Source of the DNA: Brasilonema sennae CENA114
Lineage (GTDB): Bacteria > Cyanobacteriota > Cyanobacteriia > Cyanobacteriales > Nostocaceae
Length of the DNA: 64,000 nucleotides
Direction of reading: 5' to 3'
NCBI RefSeq assembly: GCF_006968745.1
Contig: NZ_CP030118.1
Span: forward strand, 6,902,284 to 6,966,283
The first letter of the stretch is position 1; the number at the start of each line of letters is the position of its first letter. Position numbers and translations under genes: made by a program. The notes under the pieces are model-generated. The model did not search any database and was not told where the DNA came from. It was given only the letters and a program-made list of their open reading frames with translations. Positions 32,760 through 40,109 of the stretch are shown one piece after another.

Positions 32760-33482
32760 TTACAATCCCGCAAACCATTCATATCCTTGATCTTCCCAGT
32801 ATCCCCGAGAACTTAATAATTGACTCGCTAGTGTAATTTGAGTTATCCACTTACTTTGCTTATATCCAAGTTTAATGGGAGAAGCCAAACGTAGTGGTGC
32901 ACCGTTTTCTACTGGCAAAGGTTCGCCATTTTTCTGATAAGCTAATAAAGTTTGGGGATGTAAACTTGAAGCAATATCCCAGCTTGAATAGTAGCCATCA
33001 GCTGATTGGAAGTAAACATATCGCACATTTGCTTTAGGCTGAGCAAGAGCAACAATTTCTTGTAATCGAATGCCTCCCCATTGTACTATTGCTGCCCAAC
33101 CCTCTACACAAACATGACGAATAATCATGGAAGTCAGAGGTAAAGATTGAATTTCTGCAAAACTCAAGCTTAAGGGATTATTGACTTCACCATTAACAAT
33201 TAAACGATATTTTGCTTTGTCAATAATTGGAGTATACCTGAAGCTATTAATGAGCAAAGCTTCTGGTTCAATCTGACTGTAAGAAAATTCTGGTACTGGC
33301 TTTTGTGGATTCAAGATTAATGCTTCAACTTTTTGGTTGAGTGGTTCAGACAGTTTGCCTACAATATCCTCAAACAAAGGTGTTCCACATCCACCAAGAA
33401 GAAAACTCATGCCAGACAATCCAGAAACTTTTATAAATTGACGGCGCGATAGTTGAGGACGCTTGATCGGAATTAAATTCAT
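32760..33482 (-). CDS. Tat-exported sulfite-oxidase-type molybdopterin oxidoreductase
   Basis: A protein of 240 residues with a twin-arginine start (LSRRQFIKVSGLSGMSFLLG, residues about 11-30) and GCG lipobox-like end. The catalytic domain is of the sulfite-oxidase/MsrP type: YRLIVNGEVNNPLSLSFAEI, then RHVCVEGWAAIVQWGG with the Mo-coordinating Cys, and SADGYYSSWDI. It lacks a dimerisation domain. Start at 33482 is preferred to an ORF opening 13 codons upstream. Together with the cytochrome gene upstream on the same strand it is a YedY/YedZ-like pair. Substrate may be a sulfoxide, sulfite or other small oxyanion. Confidence 0.88.
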   Translation of the reverse strand: MNLIPIKRPQLSRRQFIKVSGLSGMSFLLGGCGTPLFEDIVGKLSEPLNQKVEALILNPQKPVPEFSYSQIEPEALLINSFRYTPIIDKAKYRLIVNGEVNNPLSLSFAEIQSLPLTSMIIRHVCVEGWAAIVQWGGIRLQEIVALAQPKANVRYVYFQSADGYYSSWDIASSLHPQTLLAYQKNGEPLPVENGAPLRLASPIKLGYKQSKWITQITLASQLLSSRGYWEDQGYEWFAGL

Positions 33483-33525
33483 ATAGGACTCATATTTTAT
33501 TTTTGACGAAGCTAGGTACACTTTC

Positions 33526-33588
33526 TGTTCCCTGTTCCCTGTTCCCTGTTCCCTGTTCCCTGTTCCCTGTTCCCTGTTCCCTGTTCCC
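33526..33588. repeat. nine perfect TGTTCCC heptamers
   Basis: Nine tandem copies of TGTTCCC fill 33526-33588, just before the start of the molybdopterin gene (minus strand). Heptamer arrays of this kind are common in Nostocales and prone to slippage. Confidence 0.95.
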
Positions 33589-33649
33589 TACCTCCACGAG
33601 TCAATTCATAAATCAAACCGGATTCCTATAAAATGAATACTTTTGATTT

Positions 33650-33760
33650 ACCCCTTCGGGGTTTGCCAGTCGCTCATGGGGGAAACCAACGCCAGGTCCC
33701 TACGGAGGGAAACCCTCCTGCAGGACTGGCTCCCCAAGACCGCGCTGGCTCACCAAAACA
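33650..33760. repeat. dispersed GC-rich repeat, copy 2 of 3
   Basis: CCCCTTCGGGG then CCAACGCCAGGTCCCTACGG and GAAACCCTCCTGCAGGACTG, then GGCTCCCCAAGACC. It overlaps the 3' end of the cytochrome gene. Confidence 0.75.
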
Positions 33761-34349
33761 TTGATTCAGTCAATTTCTCACCTCCAGCCTGACGCCCTAG
33801 CAAAAAGTGAGCAACGACAAATAAAATAACTATTGGAACCGAGGAAAAGTGAACAATTCGGAGTGCTTGCCAACTGCCAAAACTATTTACTATAAAAGGG
33901 AATTGGGCAGGTTTATACATTCCTATACCTGTGAAGATAGCCAGTAGTAAAATAGGAATAATGCCTGTGTAGACAATGCGGTGCCAAGCATAAATTAAAC
34001 GTTTTGAATTTTTACTTTTTTGCAACGCTTGCAAGTCGTTGATACCTGCAAATCGATGTCGCCACCGCCGAGTGACGAAAATATAAATTCCATACCACAA
34101 AAGATTCAGCGAAAATAACCACATAGCAGCAAAATGCCAGTGTCTGCCGCCAGCAAGCCAACCTCCTAAAGTAAATATCCCAGGAATGTGCCAACCTGAT
34201 CGCCCACCAAAAACAGGATTAGCGTTGTAAATTTGCAGCCCACTGGTGAACATAATAAATAAACTGATAATGTTAATCAAGTGAAAAATTTTGGCTGCTA
34301 TTGCTTGAGTTGGTAACTTGCGATTTTTATAGGGAAAAGTTGAAGTCAT
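33750..34349 (-). CDS. cytochrome b561-type membrane partner
   Basis: A 199-residue protein with four transmembrane helices and paired His residues (HLINIISLFIMFTSGLQIYN, HFAAMWLFSLNLLWYGIYIF, RIVYTGIIPILLLAIFTGIG, HFSSVPIVILFVVAHFLLG). It has the layout of the thiosulfate-reductase/Ni-Fe-hydrogenase b-type subunit family. With the molybdopterin gene it forms an electron-transfer pair, so it probably moves electrons between the quinone pool and the exported subunit. The 3' end runs into a repeat. Confidence 0.83.
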   Translation of the reverse strand: MTSTFPYKNRKLPTQAIAAKIFHLINIISLFIMFTSGLQIYNANPVFGGRSGWHIPGIFTLGGWLAGGRHWHFAAMWLFSLNLLWYGIYIFVTRRWRHRFAGINDLQALQKSKNSKRLIYAWHRIVYTGIIPILLLAIFTGIGMYKPAQFPFIVNSFGSWQALRIVHFSSVPIVILFVVAHFLLGRQAGGEKLTESMFW

Positions 34350-34551
34350 AGATAAGATTATTTTTATCTAGCTTACAGATTCAGTTGTCTGTAGGAATGC
34401 AAGGCATTATAGTCCTACACCTTCACCTTACTATCTAGCCGTACTCTTGTTCAATAATTTTCCAACTAACCGCACTTACTCCAGACTCCAAGCTCAAACG
34501 GCTGACAATTTGTTCTAAAAAAGGATCGTTGCGATCCTGCGTGACTAAGTC

Positions 34552-34803
34552 ATATCGTGTTCGTTTAAAGACTTATCATTAAGGCTGCAACGGAGCAGGG
34601 GGTAGGTGAGACAGCGCTGCGGGAGGGTTTCCAACGCCAGATACCTACGGAGGGAAACCCTCATCAAGTACTGGCTCCTCCACAGGCGACTGCGTTAGCG
34701 CAGCGAGACCGGAGGTCTTCCCCGAAGGGGAGCAGGGAGAGAAAAAGTTTTTAGGTTTTAGCACAGATGCACCAGATTATAACTAATTAGGCGAACATGA
34801 TAT
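34552..34803. mobile_element. 252-bp MITE-like element inside mgtC
   Basis: ATATCGTGTTCG (34552-34563) and CGAACATGATAT (34792-34803) form terminal inverted repeats matching at 11 of 12 positions. Internal ends (GACTTATCATTAAG at 34570 and ATTAGTTAT near the other end) recur in a shorter copy at 45698-45822. No transposase. It carries a dispersed repeat (copy 3 of 3) at 34600-34735. Confidence 0.75.
34600..34735. repeat. dispersed GC-rich repeat, copy 3 of 3
   Basis: GAGCAGGGGGTAGGTGAGAC then TCCAACGCCAGATACCTACG and GAAACCCTCATCAAGTACTG, followed by CTCCCCTTCGGGG in inverted form (CCCCGAAGGGG). Related to copies at 2990 and 33650; it lies inside the MITE-like element. Confidence 0.75.
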
Positions 34804-35119
34804 CAGCTTCAAGTTCCACACGTTCGGGAGTTTCTTCAAGATCCTCGCTATGTAAAGAACACAACTTCATTTTACCAGTGGCACTGACTGCCTGTAGCAG
34901 CAGGGCACGGACATGAGCCTCATCGTTGCTACGACAAACTATAGAACAGCGATAGCATAGCTGAATTTCTGTACCCTTGAGCGGTTGTTGATTAATTCGG
35001 TAACCCACGGGACGTAGAAAGATGTTTGCCACTAAAACTGCTGCTGTTCCTATAAACGCCTGTGGGAAAAATCCACCACCTGCCAAAGCGCCCACTGCTG
35101 CGACACACGCTAATTCACG

Positions 35120-35446
35120 CGGGAGCTAAGTGATTTAAAATTCCAAAATTATGGTTAATAGAAAATTAGGAACTAGAGAATTTACTCAATACCTAATTTC
35201 TTTTTCATTCTTTATGGTTTACGTACTTTACAATAATTTTTGGACTACAAATTTGCTCATTAAGGTTAAGCTTTATCACTTTTTTATTAAGGAAAGGTTA
35301 TCTCCATGTTTTGCTAGAACTCTTGCTAACATTTTGCAGTATCTTTTCAAGATTTTGATGTAATGATGTAGGAGAAGAGAGGGAAAAATATTCTTTCATC
35401 TCCTACTGCTTGTAGTCTTTAATCACTGAAAAATACTTTCCTCTAT
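35120..35446. other. 327-bp region without a supported gene
   Basis: AT-rich. A 70-residue frame at 35151-35363 rich in Phe and Tyr has no ribosome-binding site and is not accepted. The region must hold the promoter of the DUF2252 gene. Confidence 0.5.
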
Positions 35447-36832
35447 ATGACTACTACACCACCTATTAAATCAGCTGAACTGACTCCCAATAATCAGCTT
35501 ACCGTAGCACAGCGAGTGGAAGCAGGCAAAGCATTACGTCAAGTTGTTTCTCGAAGTGCCCACCGCGAATGGCATCCTAGAGATCGTCCAGATCCAATTG
35601 AAATACTCAATGTATCAAATCAGGGACGCATACCAGAGTTAATCCCCATCCGTTACGATCGCATGTTGCAGTCAACCTTTGCTTTTCTACGGGGAAGTGC
35701 AATTATTACAGCGGCTGACTTGGCAACTACTCCCACAACAGGAATCCACGTACAAGCGTGTGGAGATTGTCACTTACTTAACTTCGGTGGGTTTGCCACA
35801 CCGGAACGAAATCTTATCTTTGACCTCAATGACTTTGACGAAACCTTAAGCGCACCTTGGGAATGGGATGTAAAACGCTTAGTGACAAGTATTATTGTTG
35901 CGGGGAAAGATATCCGTCTGACTGACAAAGACTGCTATGATGCTGCCGAAGCAGCAGTCCGTGCCTATCGCTTGTCCATTGAGGAGTATGGGCAGATGGG
36001 GACTTTGGCGGTGTGGTATGCGCGACTGGATGCTAATGTGCTGGTGGAACACGCGCCTGATGAGGAAACTCGTCAATACTGGCAGCAAATGGCAAGCAAA
36101 GCCTTTACCCGCACTAGGTCACAGACATTTGTGCAGATGACAGAGGAGGTGAATGGACAACGGCGGTTTATTGATCAACCACCCCTGTTGTATCATCTAC
36201 CACTACAGGAGCAATATTTAGAAGAAGTAAGGGTGTTATTTGAACAATATCGTGACACTCTGCAAAGCGATCGCCAGTTTTTGCTAGATCGCTACCGTCT
36301 AGTAGATGTAGCCATGAAGGTGGTTGGCGTTGGCAGTGTCGGTACTCACTGCTCAGTTGCACTGCTGTTGAGTAACGATAATGATCCTTTGCTGCTGCAA
36401 TTTAAAGAAGCCCGTCCCTCGGTATTAGAACCCTATGCGGGGAAAAGTTCCTACTCCCACAACGGACAGCGCATAGTCAATGGTCAACGCCTCATCCAGG
36501 CAGCTAGTGATATTTTCTTGGGTTGGACGAGTAACAGTCGCGGACAAGATTTCTATTTTCGGCAATTAAAAGACATGAAAACCTCGATGAAACTCAAGGG
36601 AATGTCTGCCAGGGGTTTGGAGGATTACGCGGAAATTTGCGGTTGTGCCTTAGCCCGCGCCCATGCTCGTTCCGGCGATTCTGTTGTTATCAGTAGCTAC
36701 TTGGGTAAAAGTGATACTTTTGACTCTGCTGTCGCAGATTTTGCTGTTACCTACGCCCATCAAGTTGAGCAAGATCATCAAGCACTCGTAGCAGCAGTCA
36801 AATCCGGTAGGGTTGTCGCCTCTTCAGGTTAA
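35447..36832 (+). CDS. DUF2252 family protein (kinase-like fold)
   Basis: A 461-residue protein. RYDRMLQSTFAFLRGSAIIT, then VQACGDCHLLNFGGFATPER, LIFDLNDFDETLSAPWEWDV and KRLVTSI match DUF2252 fully. The GDxHxxNFG and DxNDFDE motifs resemble the catalytic and metal loops of aminoglycoside-phosphotransferase-like kinases. Later pieces are GVGSVGTHCSVALLLSND and QFKEARPSVLEPY. Function is unknown; ATP use is inferred. It is convergent with the ABC operon, 18 bp apart. Confidence 0.93.
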   Translation: MTTTPPIKSAELTPNNQLTVAQRVEAGKALRQVVSRSAHREWHPRDRPDPIEILNVSNQGRIPELIPIRYDRMLQSTFAFLRGSAIITAADLATTPTTGIHVQACGDCHLLNFGGFATPERNLIFDLNDFDETLSAPWEWDVKRLVTSIIVAGKDIRLTDKDCYDAAEAAVRAYRLSIEEYGQMGTLAVWYARLDANVLVEHAPDEETRQYWQQMASKAFTRTRSQTFVQMTEEVNGQRRFIDQPPLLYHLPLQEQYLEEVRVLFEQYRDTLQSDRQFLLDRYRLVDVAMKVVGVGSVGTHCSVALLLSNDNDPLLLQFKEARPSVLEPYAGKSSYSHNGQRIVNGQRLIQAASDIFLGWTSNSRGQDFYFRQLKDMKTSMKLKGMSARGLEDYAEICGCALARAHARSGDSVVISSYLGKSDTFDSAVADFAVTYAHQVEQDHQALVAAVKSGRVVASSG

Positions 36833-36850
36833 GCAGAATTAGCCGTGGGT

Positions 36851-38206
36851 TTATGGTTCTCTACTCTCTGCAGGCACTGATTCTGGTAGATAAAGCCGTT
36901 CTTCGCTAGCATCGTACTCAAACAGTTCTGCGTAACGTCCCCAGTCAATAGCAGTAGCAAATTGTTTTTCTGTTTCTACGTGCGGAAAATATTCATCTAG
37001 TAAATCCAGAAAGAAATCTCCTCCCATTGATCCATTTTGTTTTTCTCGCAGCGTCTGTAGTATACTAACTAACATGGGCACACGTTGCAGTACTTGCTGT
37101 CTAAACAAGTCTTTACTTCGCAAAATCGTTGTGGTAGCAAAGTCGCGTCCAATTTCGGTAAGCTGAACATCGCCTTGTATAACATCTGCAAAGCCCAGCA
37201 TCACAGCACCATCAAGAATTGGCAACAGATCATCTACTTCGAGCTGAATTCGTTCTGCTAGCCTAAAAATATCTTCCTTGCCTTCTGGTTTCTCTACAAT
37301 CAACTCCAACAAACCACTAATCCCACCCACTCGTACATGCGGTAACGACTGAGCATAAGGTGATTTAGATGGTTGTGGAACTGTGGGGGCTGCCACCGCC
37401 ACTTCCCCAGTCACTTCAACTTCTGGGTTGGTCATCGCCGTGTAGATATAGTCTACCAACGCTTTGAAGCGAACGTTTGCGCGATCGTGAGGACGCGGCA
37501 AATCAATAACAACTTCACCACGAACGCGCCCTGGATTTGATCCCAGGATAATCACTCGATCCGCCAGAAACACAGCTTCCTCAATGTTATGGGTGACAAT
37601 CAAAATACTTTTGGATGGAAAGGTGCCAGCATTCCACAAGTCGTCAATTTCACCCCGTAAGTTCTCAGATGTTAGAACATCCAGGGCACTGAATGGCTCA
37701 TCCATAAACAGCACTTGCGGTTCCAGAACAAATGCCCGTGCAAAGCCAACCCGTTGCTTCATACCACCGGACAACTCTTTAGGATAGGCGCTTTCAAAAC
37801 CGTCCAAACCTACCAAGTCAATTGCTTTGAGTGCTTGTTGGCGTCGCTGAGATCGAGCGACTCCCTGCGCTTGCAGTCCCAACTCCACATTTTGTTGGAC
37901 TGTCAACCAAGGTAGCAACGCAAAGCTTTGAAACACCATTGCTACATCTTGGTTAGCTTGTTGCAGACGTTTACCACTGCTAATAACCTGCCCTTCACTT
38001 GGTGGAATCAAGCCTGCCATGATCCGCAACAAGGTGCTTTTGCCACTACCACTGCGTCCCAGCAATGCTACAACTTCACCTGTATGAACTGTCAAGTTGA
38101 CATTACGGAGAACCGTAAACTCTCCTTTGCCTTCTGGCAGAGGAAAACTCTTATTAACCTGCTCGACGGCAATCAATACCTCATGAGTTGCTTGCGTAGT
38201 TGTCAT
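36851..38206 (-). CDS. NitT/TauT-type ABC transporter ATPase with C-terminal AAA-associated domain
   Basis: A 451-residue ATPase. Walker A LLGRSGSGKSTLL (near 50), signature LSGGMKQRVG, Walker B VLFMDEPFSALD, and H-loop TH. This is the nitrate/sulfonate/taurine branch. Residues about 300-430 form an AAA-associated domain (GGISGLLELIVEK, then ADVIQGDVQLTEIGRDFA). AAAGGAG precedes the ATG, within the 3' end of the permease gene 14 bp upstream. No substrate-binding protein is nearby, so the ligand is unknown. Confidence 0.93.
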   Translation of the reverse strand: MTTTQATHEVLIAVEQVNKSFPLPEGKGEFTVLRNVNLTVHTGEVVALLGRSGSGKSTLLRIMAGLIPPSEGQVISSGKRLQQANQDVAMVFQSFALLPWLTVQQNVELGLQAQGVARSQRRQQALKAIDLVGLDGFESAYPKELSGGMKQRVGFARAFVLEPQVLFMDEPFSALDVLTSENLRGEIDDLWNAGTFPSKSILIVTHNIEEAVFLADRVIILGSNPGRVRGEVVIDLPRPHDRANVRFKALVDYIYTAMTNPEVEVTGEVAVAAPTVPQPSKSPYAQSLPHVRVGGISGLLELIVEKPEGKEDIFRLAERIQLEVDDLLPILDGAVMLGFADVIQGDVQLTEIGRDFATTTILRSKDLFRQQVLQRVPMLVSILQTLREKQNGSMGGDFFLDLLDEYFPHVETEKQFATAIDWGRYAELFEYDASEERLYLPESVPAESREP

Positions 38207-38220
38207 GCTTGCACTCCTTT

Positions 38221-39954
38221 CTACAGATGATATTTTGTTTCCGCCAGTTGATACAGTCGTCGCCAGAAGACTCTGTTGAGTGCAACCACATACAGACTCA
38301 TCATTCCAATCCCCAAGGTAATGCGGGGCCAGTCGCCCACTTCAGTTGCCTTGGCGATGTATGCTCCTAACCCAGTTGCAGTCAGGGTAGTCTGTCCCCA
38401 AGCGACAACTTCAGCAACAATACTGGCGTTCCACGCCCCACCACTGGCAGTAATCCCGCCTGTAACCCAAGCGGTGAAAATGCCAGGGATGATTAACTTG
38501 CGCCACAACCGCCAGCCACGCAAACCAACATCCGTTGCCATTTCGCGCAGGTCAGTTGGAATGCTCATAGCTCCAGCAATGGAGTTAAAGAGAATGTACC
38601 ACTGGGCACCCAGGGACATCAAGAAAATACTACCCCAATCGATGCTGACATGAGCACGAATGAAGAACAGAGTCGCGAAGGGGAAAATGAAATTTGCTGG
38701 GAAGGATGCTAAAAATTGTACCACAGGCTGCAACAGGCGTGATAGTCGCGGGTTGAACCCGATCGCCACACCAATTGGTGTCCAGATCAGCGTAGCTAGC
38801 ACTAGTAGCACCAGTACACGTCCCAAGGTCAGTAACCCCAGCACAAAAGTCTTGAACACCTCACCCAATCCCACTGTTGTGAGAATAAAGTGCAACCCAG
38901 CAACCAGCAATCCGCCAATCACGATTAATAATGCGAAATTGTAGAGGCGATCGCTCGCCACTTGCCGACTCTGGTTGATCGCAACTCGTGGACGCTGTGG
39001 GGTCAGTGATGATAACAGGCGGTTGATAGTTTCACCCACCGGAGTGAATGCCCGTCTCATTAAACGTGGTAGTCGCGCGGCTTTGAGCAAATCGAACACC
39101 CAGGAATTGGGAGCCTCTGCTGCCGAACTCTGTTCTAAGCGGAACTTATCAGCCCAGGCAATCAGCGGTCGCCAGAACAGTTGGTCTACCAGTAAAATAA
39201 CCACAGCGATCGTTAGGAATGCCCAACCTAAAGCAGGCAAATCCTGAGCGGTGACTGCTGCTGCTACGTAAGAACCAAGTCCGGGTAACGTATACTTCTG
39301 GTTGAGTACACTAATAGCTTCACTAGCTGCGACAAAAAACCAGCCGCCTCCAAAACTCATCATTGCGTTCCAGATTAGCCCAATCATCGCGCTTGGCACT
39401 TCCAGCTTTGTAAACCGCTGCCAGGCCGAAAGCCGATAAAGCCTTGCTGCCTCATCTAATTCGCTTGGTACCATTCTCAACGACTGGTAGAACGAAAAGG
39501 TCATATTCCAGACCTGACTTGTAAAAATGGCAAAAATTGACGCTGCTTCTAATCCCAGTAAACTCCCAGGGAATAGAGCAATAAAGCCTGTCACCGTAAT
39601 CGACAAAAAGCCCAGTACCGGTACTGACTGTAAAATGTCGAGGAGTGGGATCAAGACTTGTTCTGCACGACGGCTTTTGGCAGCAACATAGCTATAGATT
39701 AAAGTAAACAATGTTGAGCAAAACAGCGCGATAAACATCCGCAGAGTTGAGCGTGCAGCGTAGTATGGCAGATGAACCGGATTGAGGCTAACATCTGGCA
39801 CTACATCCGGCGGTACAAAACTCACTAAAGTACCAGCACCGACACGTGCGATTAGCCCTAGTAACACCAATGTGCCAAAAATCAGGGCAATATCAGCTAG
39901 ACCGAACGGGAAGCGTCGAAGCGCTTCTGGGGATGGGAAGGTCCTCCTCAGCAT
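38221..39954 (-). CDS. ABC transporter permease with two fused membrane domains
   Basis: A 577-residue permease. Two BPD_transp_1 domains are fused: the first has the EAA loop EAARLYRLSAWQRFTKLEVP (about 175-194), the second has EMATDVGLRGWRLWRKLIIP (about 465-484). About 12 helices in total. Such fused permeases pair with ATPases carrying the AAA-associated domain. It precedes the ATPase on the same strand. Substrate-binding protein absent. Confidence 0.93.
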   Translation of the reverse strand: MLRRTFPSPEALRRFPFGLADIALIFGTLVLLGLIARVGAGTLVSFVPPDVVPDVSLNPVHLPYYAARSTLRMFIALFCSTLFTLIYSYVAAKSRRAEQVLIPLLDILQSVPVLGFLSITVTGFIALFPGSLLGLEAASIFAIFTSQVWNMTFSFYQSLRMVPSELDEAARLYRLSAWQRFTKLEVPSAMIGLIWNAMMSFGGGWFFVAASEAISVLNQKYTLPGLGSYVAAAVTAQDLPALGWAFLTIAVVILLVDQLFWRPLIAWADKFRLEQSSAAEAPNSWVFDLLKAARLPRLMRRAFTPVGETINRLLSSLTPQRPRVAINQSRQVASDRLYNFALLIVIGGLLVAGLHFILTTVGLGEVFKTFVLGLLTLGRVLVLLVLATLIWTPIGVAIGFNPRLSRLLQPVVQFLASFPANFIFPFATLFFIRAHVSIDWGSIFLMSLGAQWYILFNSIAGAMSIPTDLREMATDVGLRGWRLWRKLIIPGIFTAWVTGGITASGGAWNASIVAEVVAWGQTTLTATGLGAYIAKATEVGDWPRITLGIGMMSLYVVALNRVFWRRLYQLAETKYHL

Positions 39955-40034
39955 AGGTTATGGAAGTTTTCCCCATATGGTAGACAGTATTATTTAAGCA
40001 TCAAACTTATACATTTGTATCGTGCCATAAAGCA

Positions 40035-40082
40035 GAAGGCAGAAAGTAGAAGTTGTGCCTTTTGCCTTCTACCTTCTGCCTT
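40035..40082. terminator. hairpin between the phosphorylase and permease genes
   Basis: GGCAGAAAGTAGAAG pairs with CTTCTACCTTCTGCC with one mismatch around a 13-base loop. It is made of GGCAGAA/GTAGAAG units typical of dispersed repeats. It may end transcripts from the upstream gene (minus strand). Confidence 0.5.
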
Positions 40083-40109
40083 GTATATAATTTGCTTTTG
40101 TTCGTCGTT

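Larger units (their letters stand above)
34435..35119 (-). pseudogene. MgtC/SapB family gene split by a MITE-like element
   Basis: The frame at 34787-35119 encodes GALAGGGFFPQAFIGTAAVL and IFLRPVGYRINQQP, then an ACT-like piece ending VELEADIMFA, the middle of an MgtC protein. Only after a 252-bp element does the rest follow in another frame: LVTQDRNDPFLEQIVSRLSL, then GVSAVSWKIIEQEYG and stop at 34435. The N-terminal helices upstream of 35119 are gone as well. So the gene is disrupted and truncated. Confidence 0.8.

Noticed and set aside
35151..35363. 70-residue ORF rich in Phe and Tyr
   Set aside because: AT-driven frame without RBS or recognisable family.
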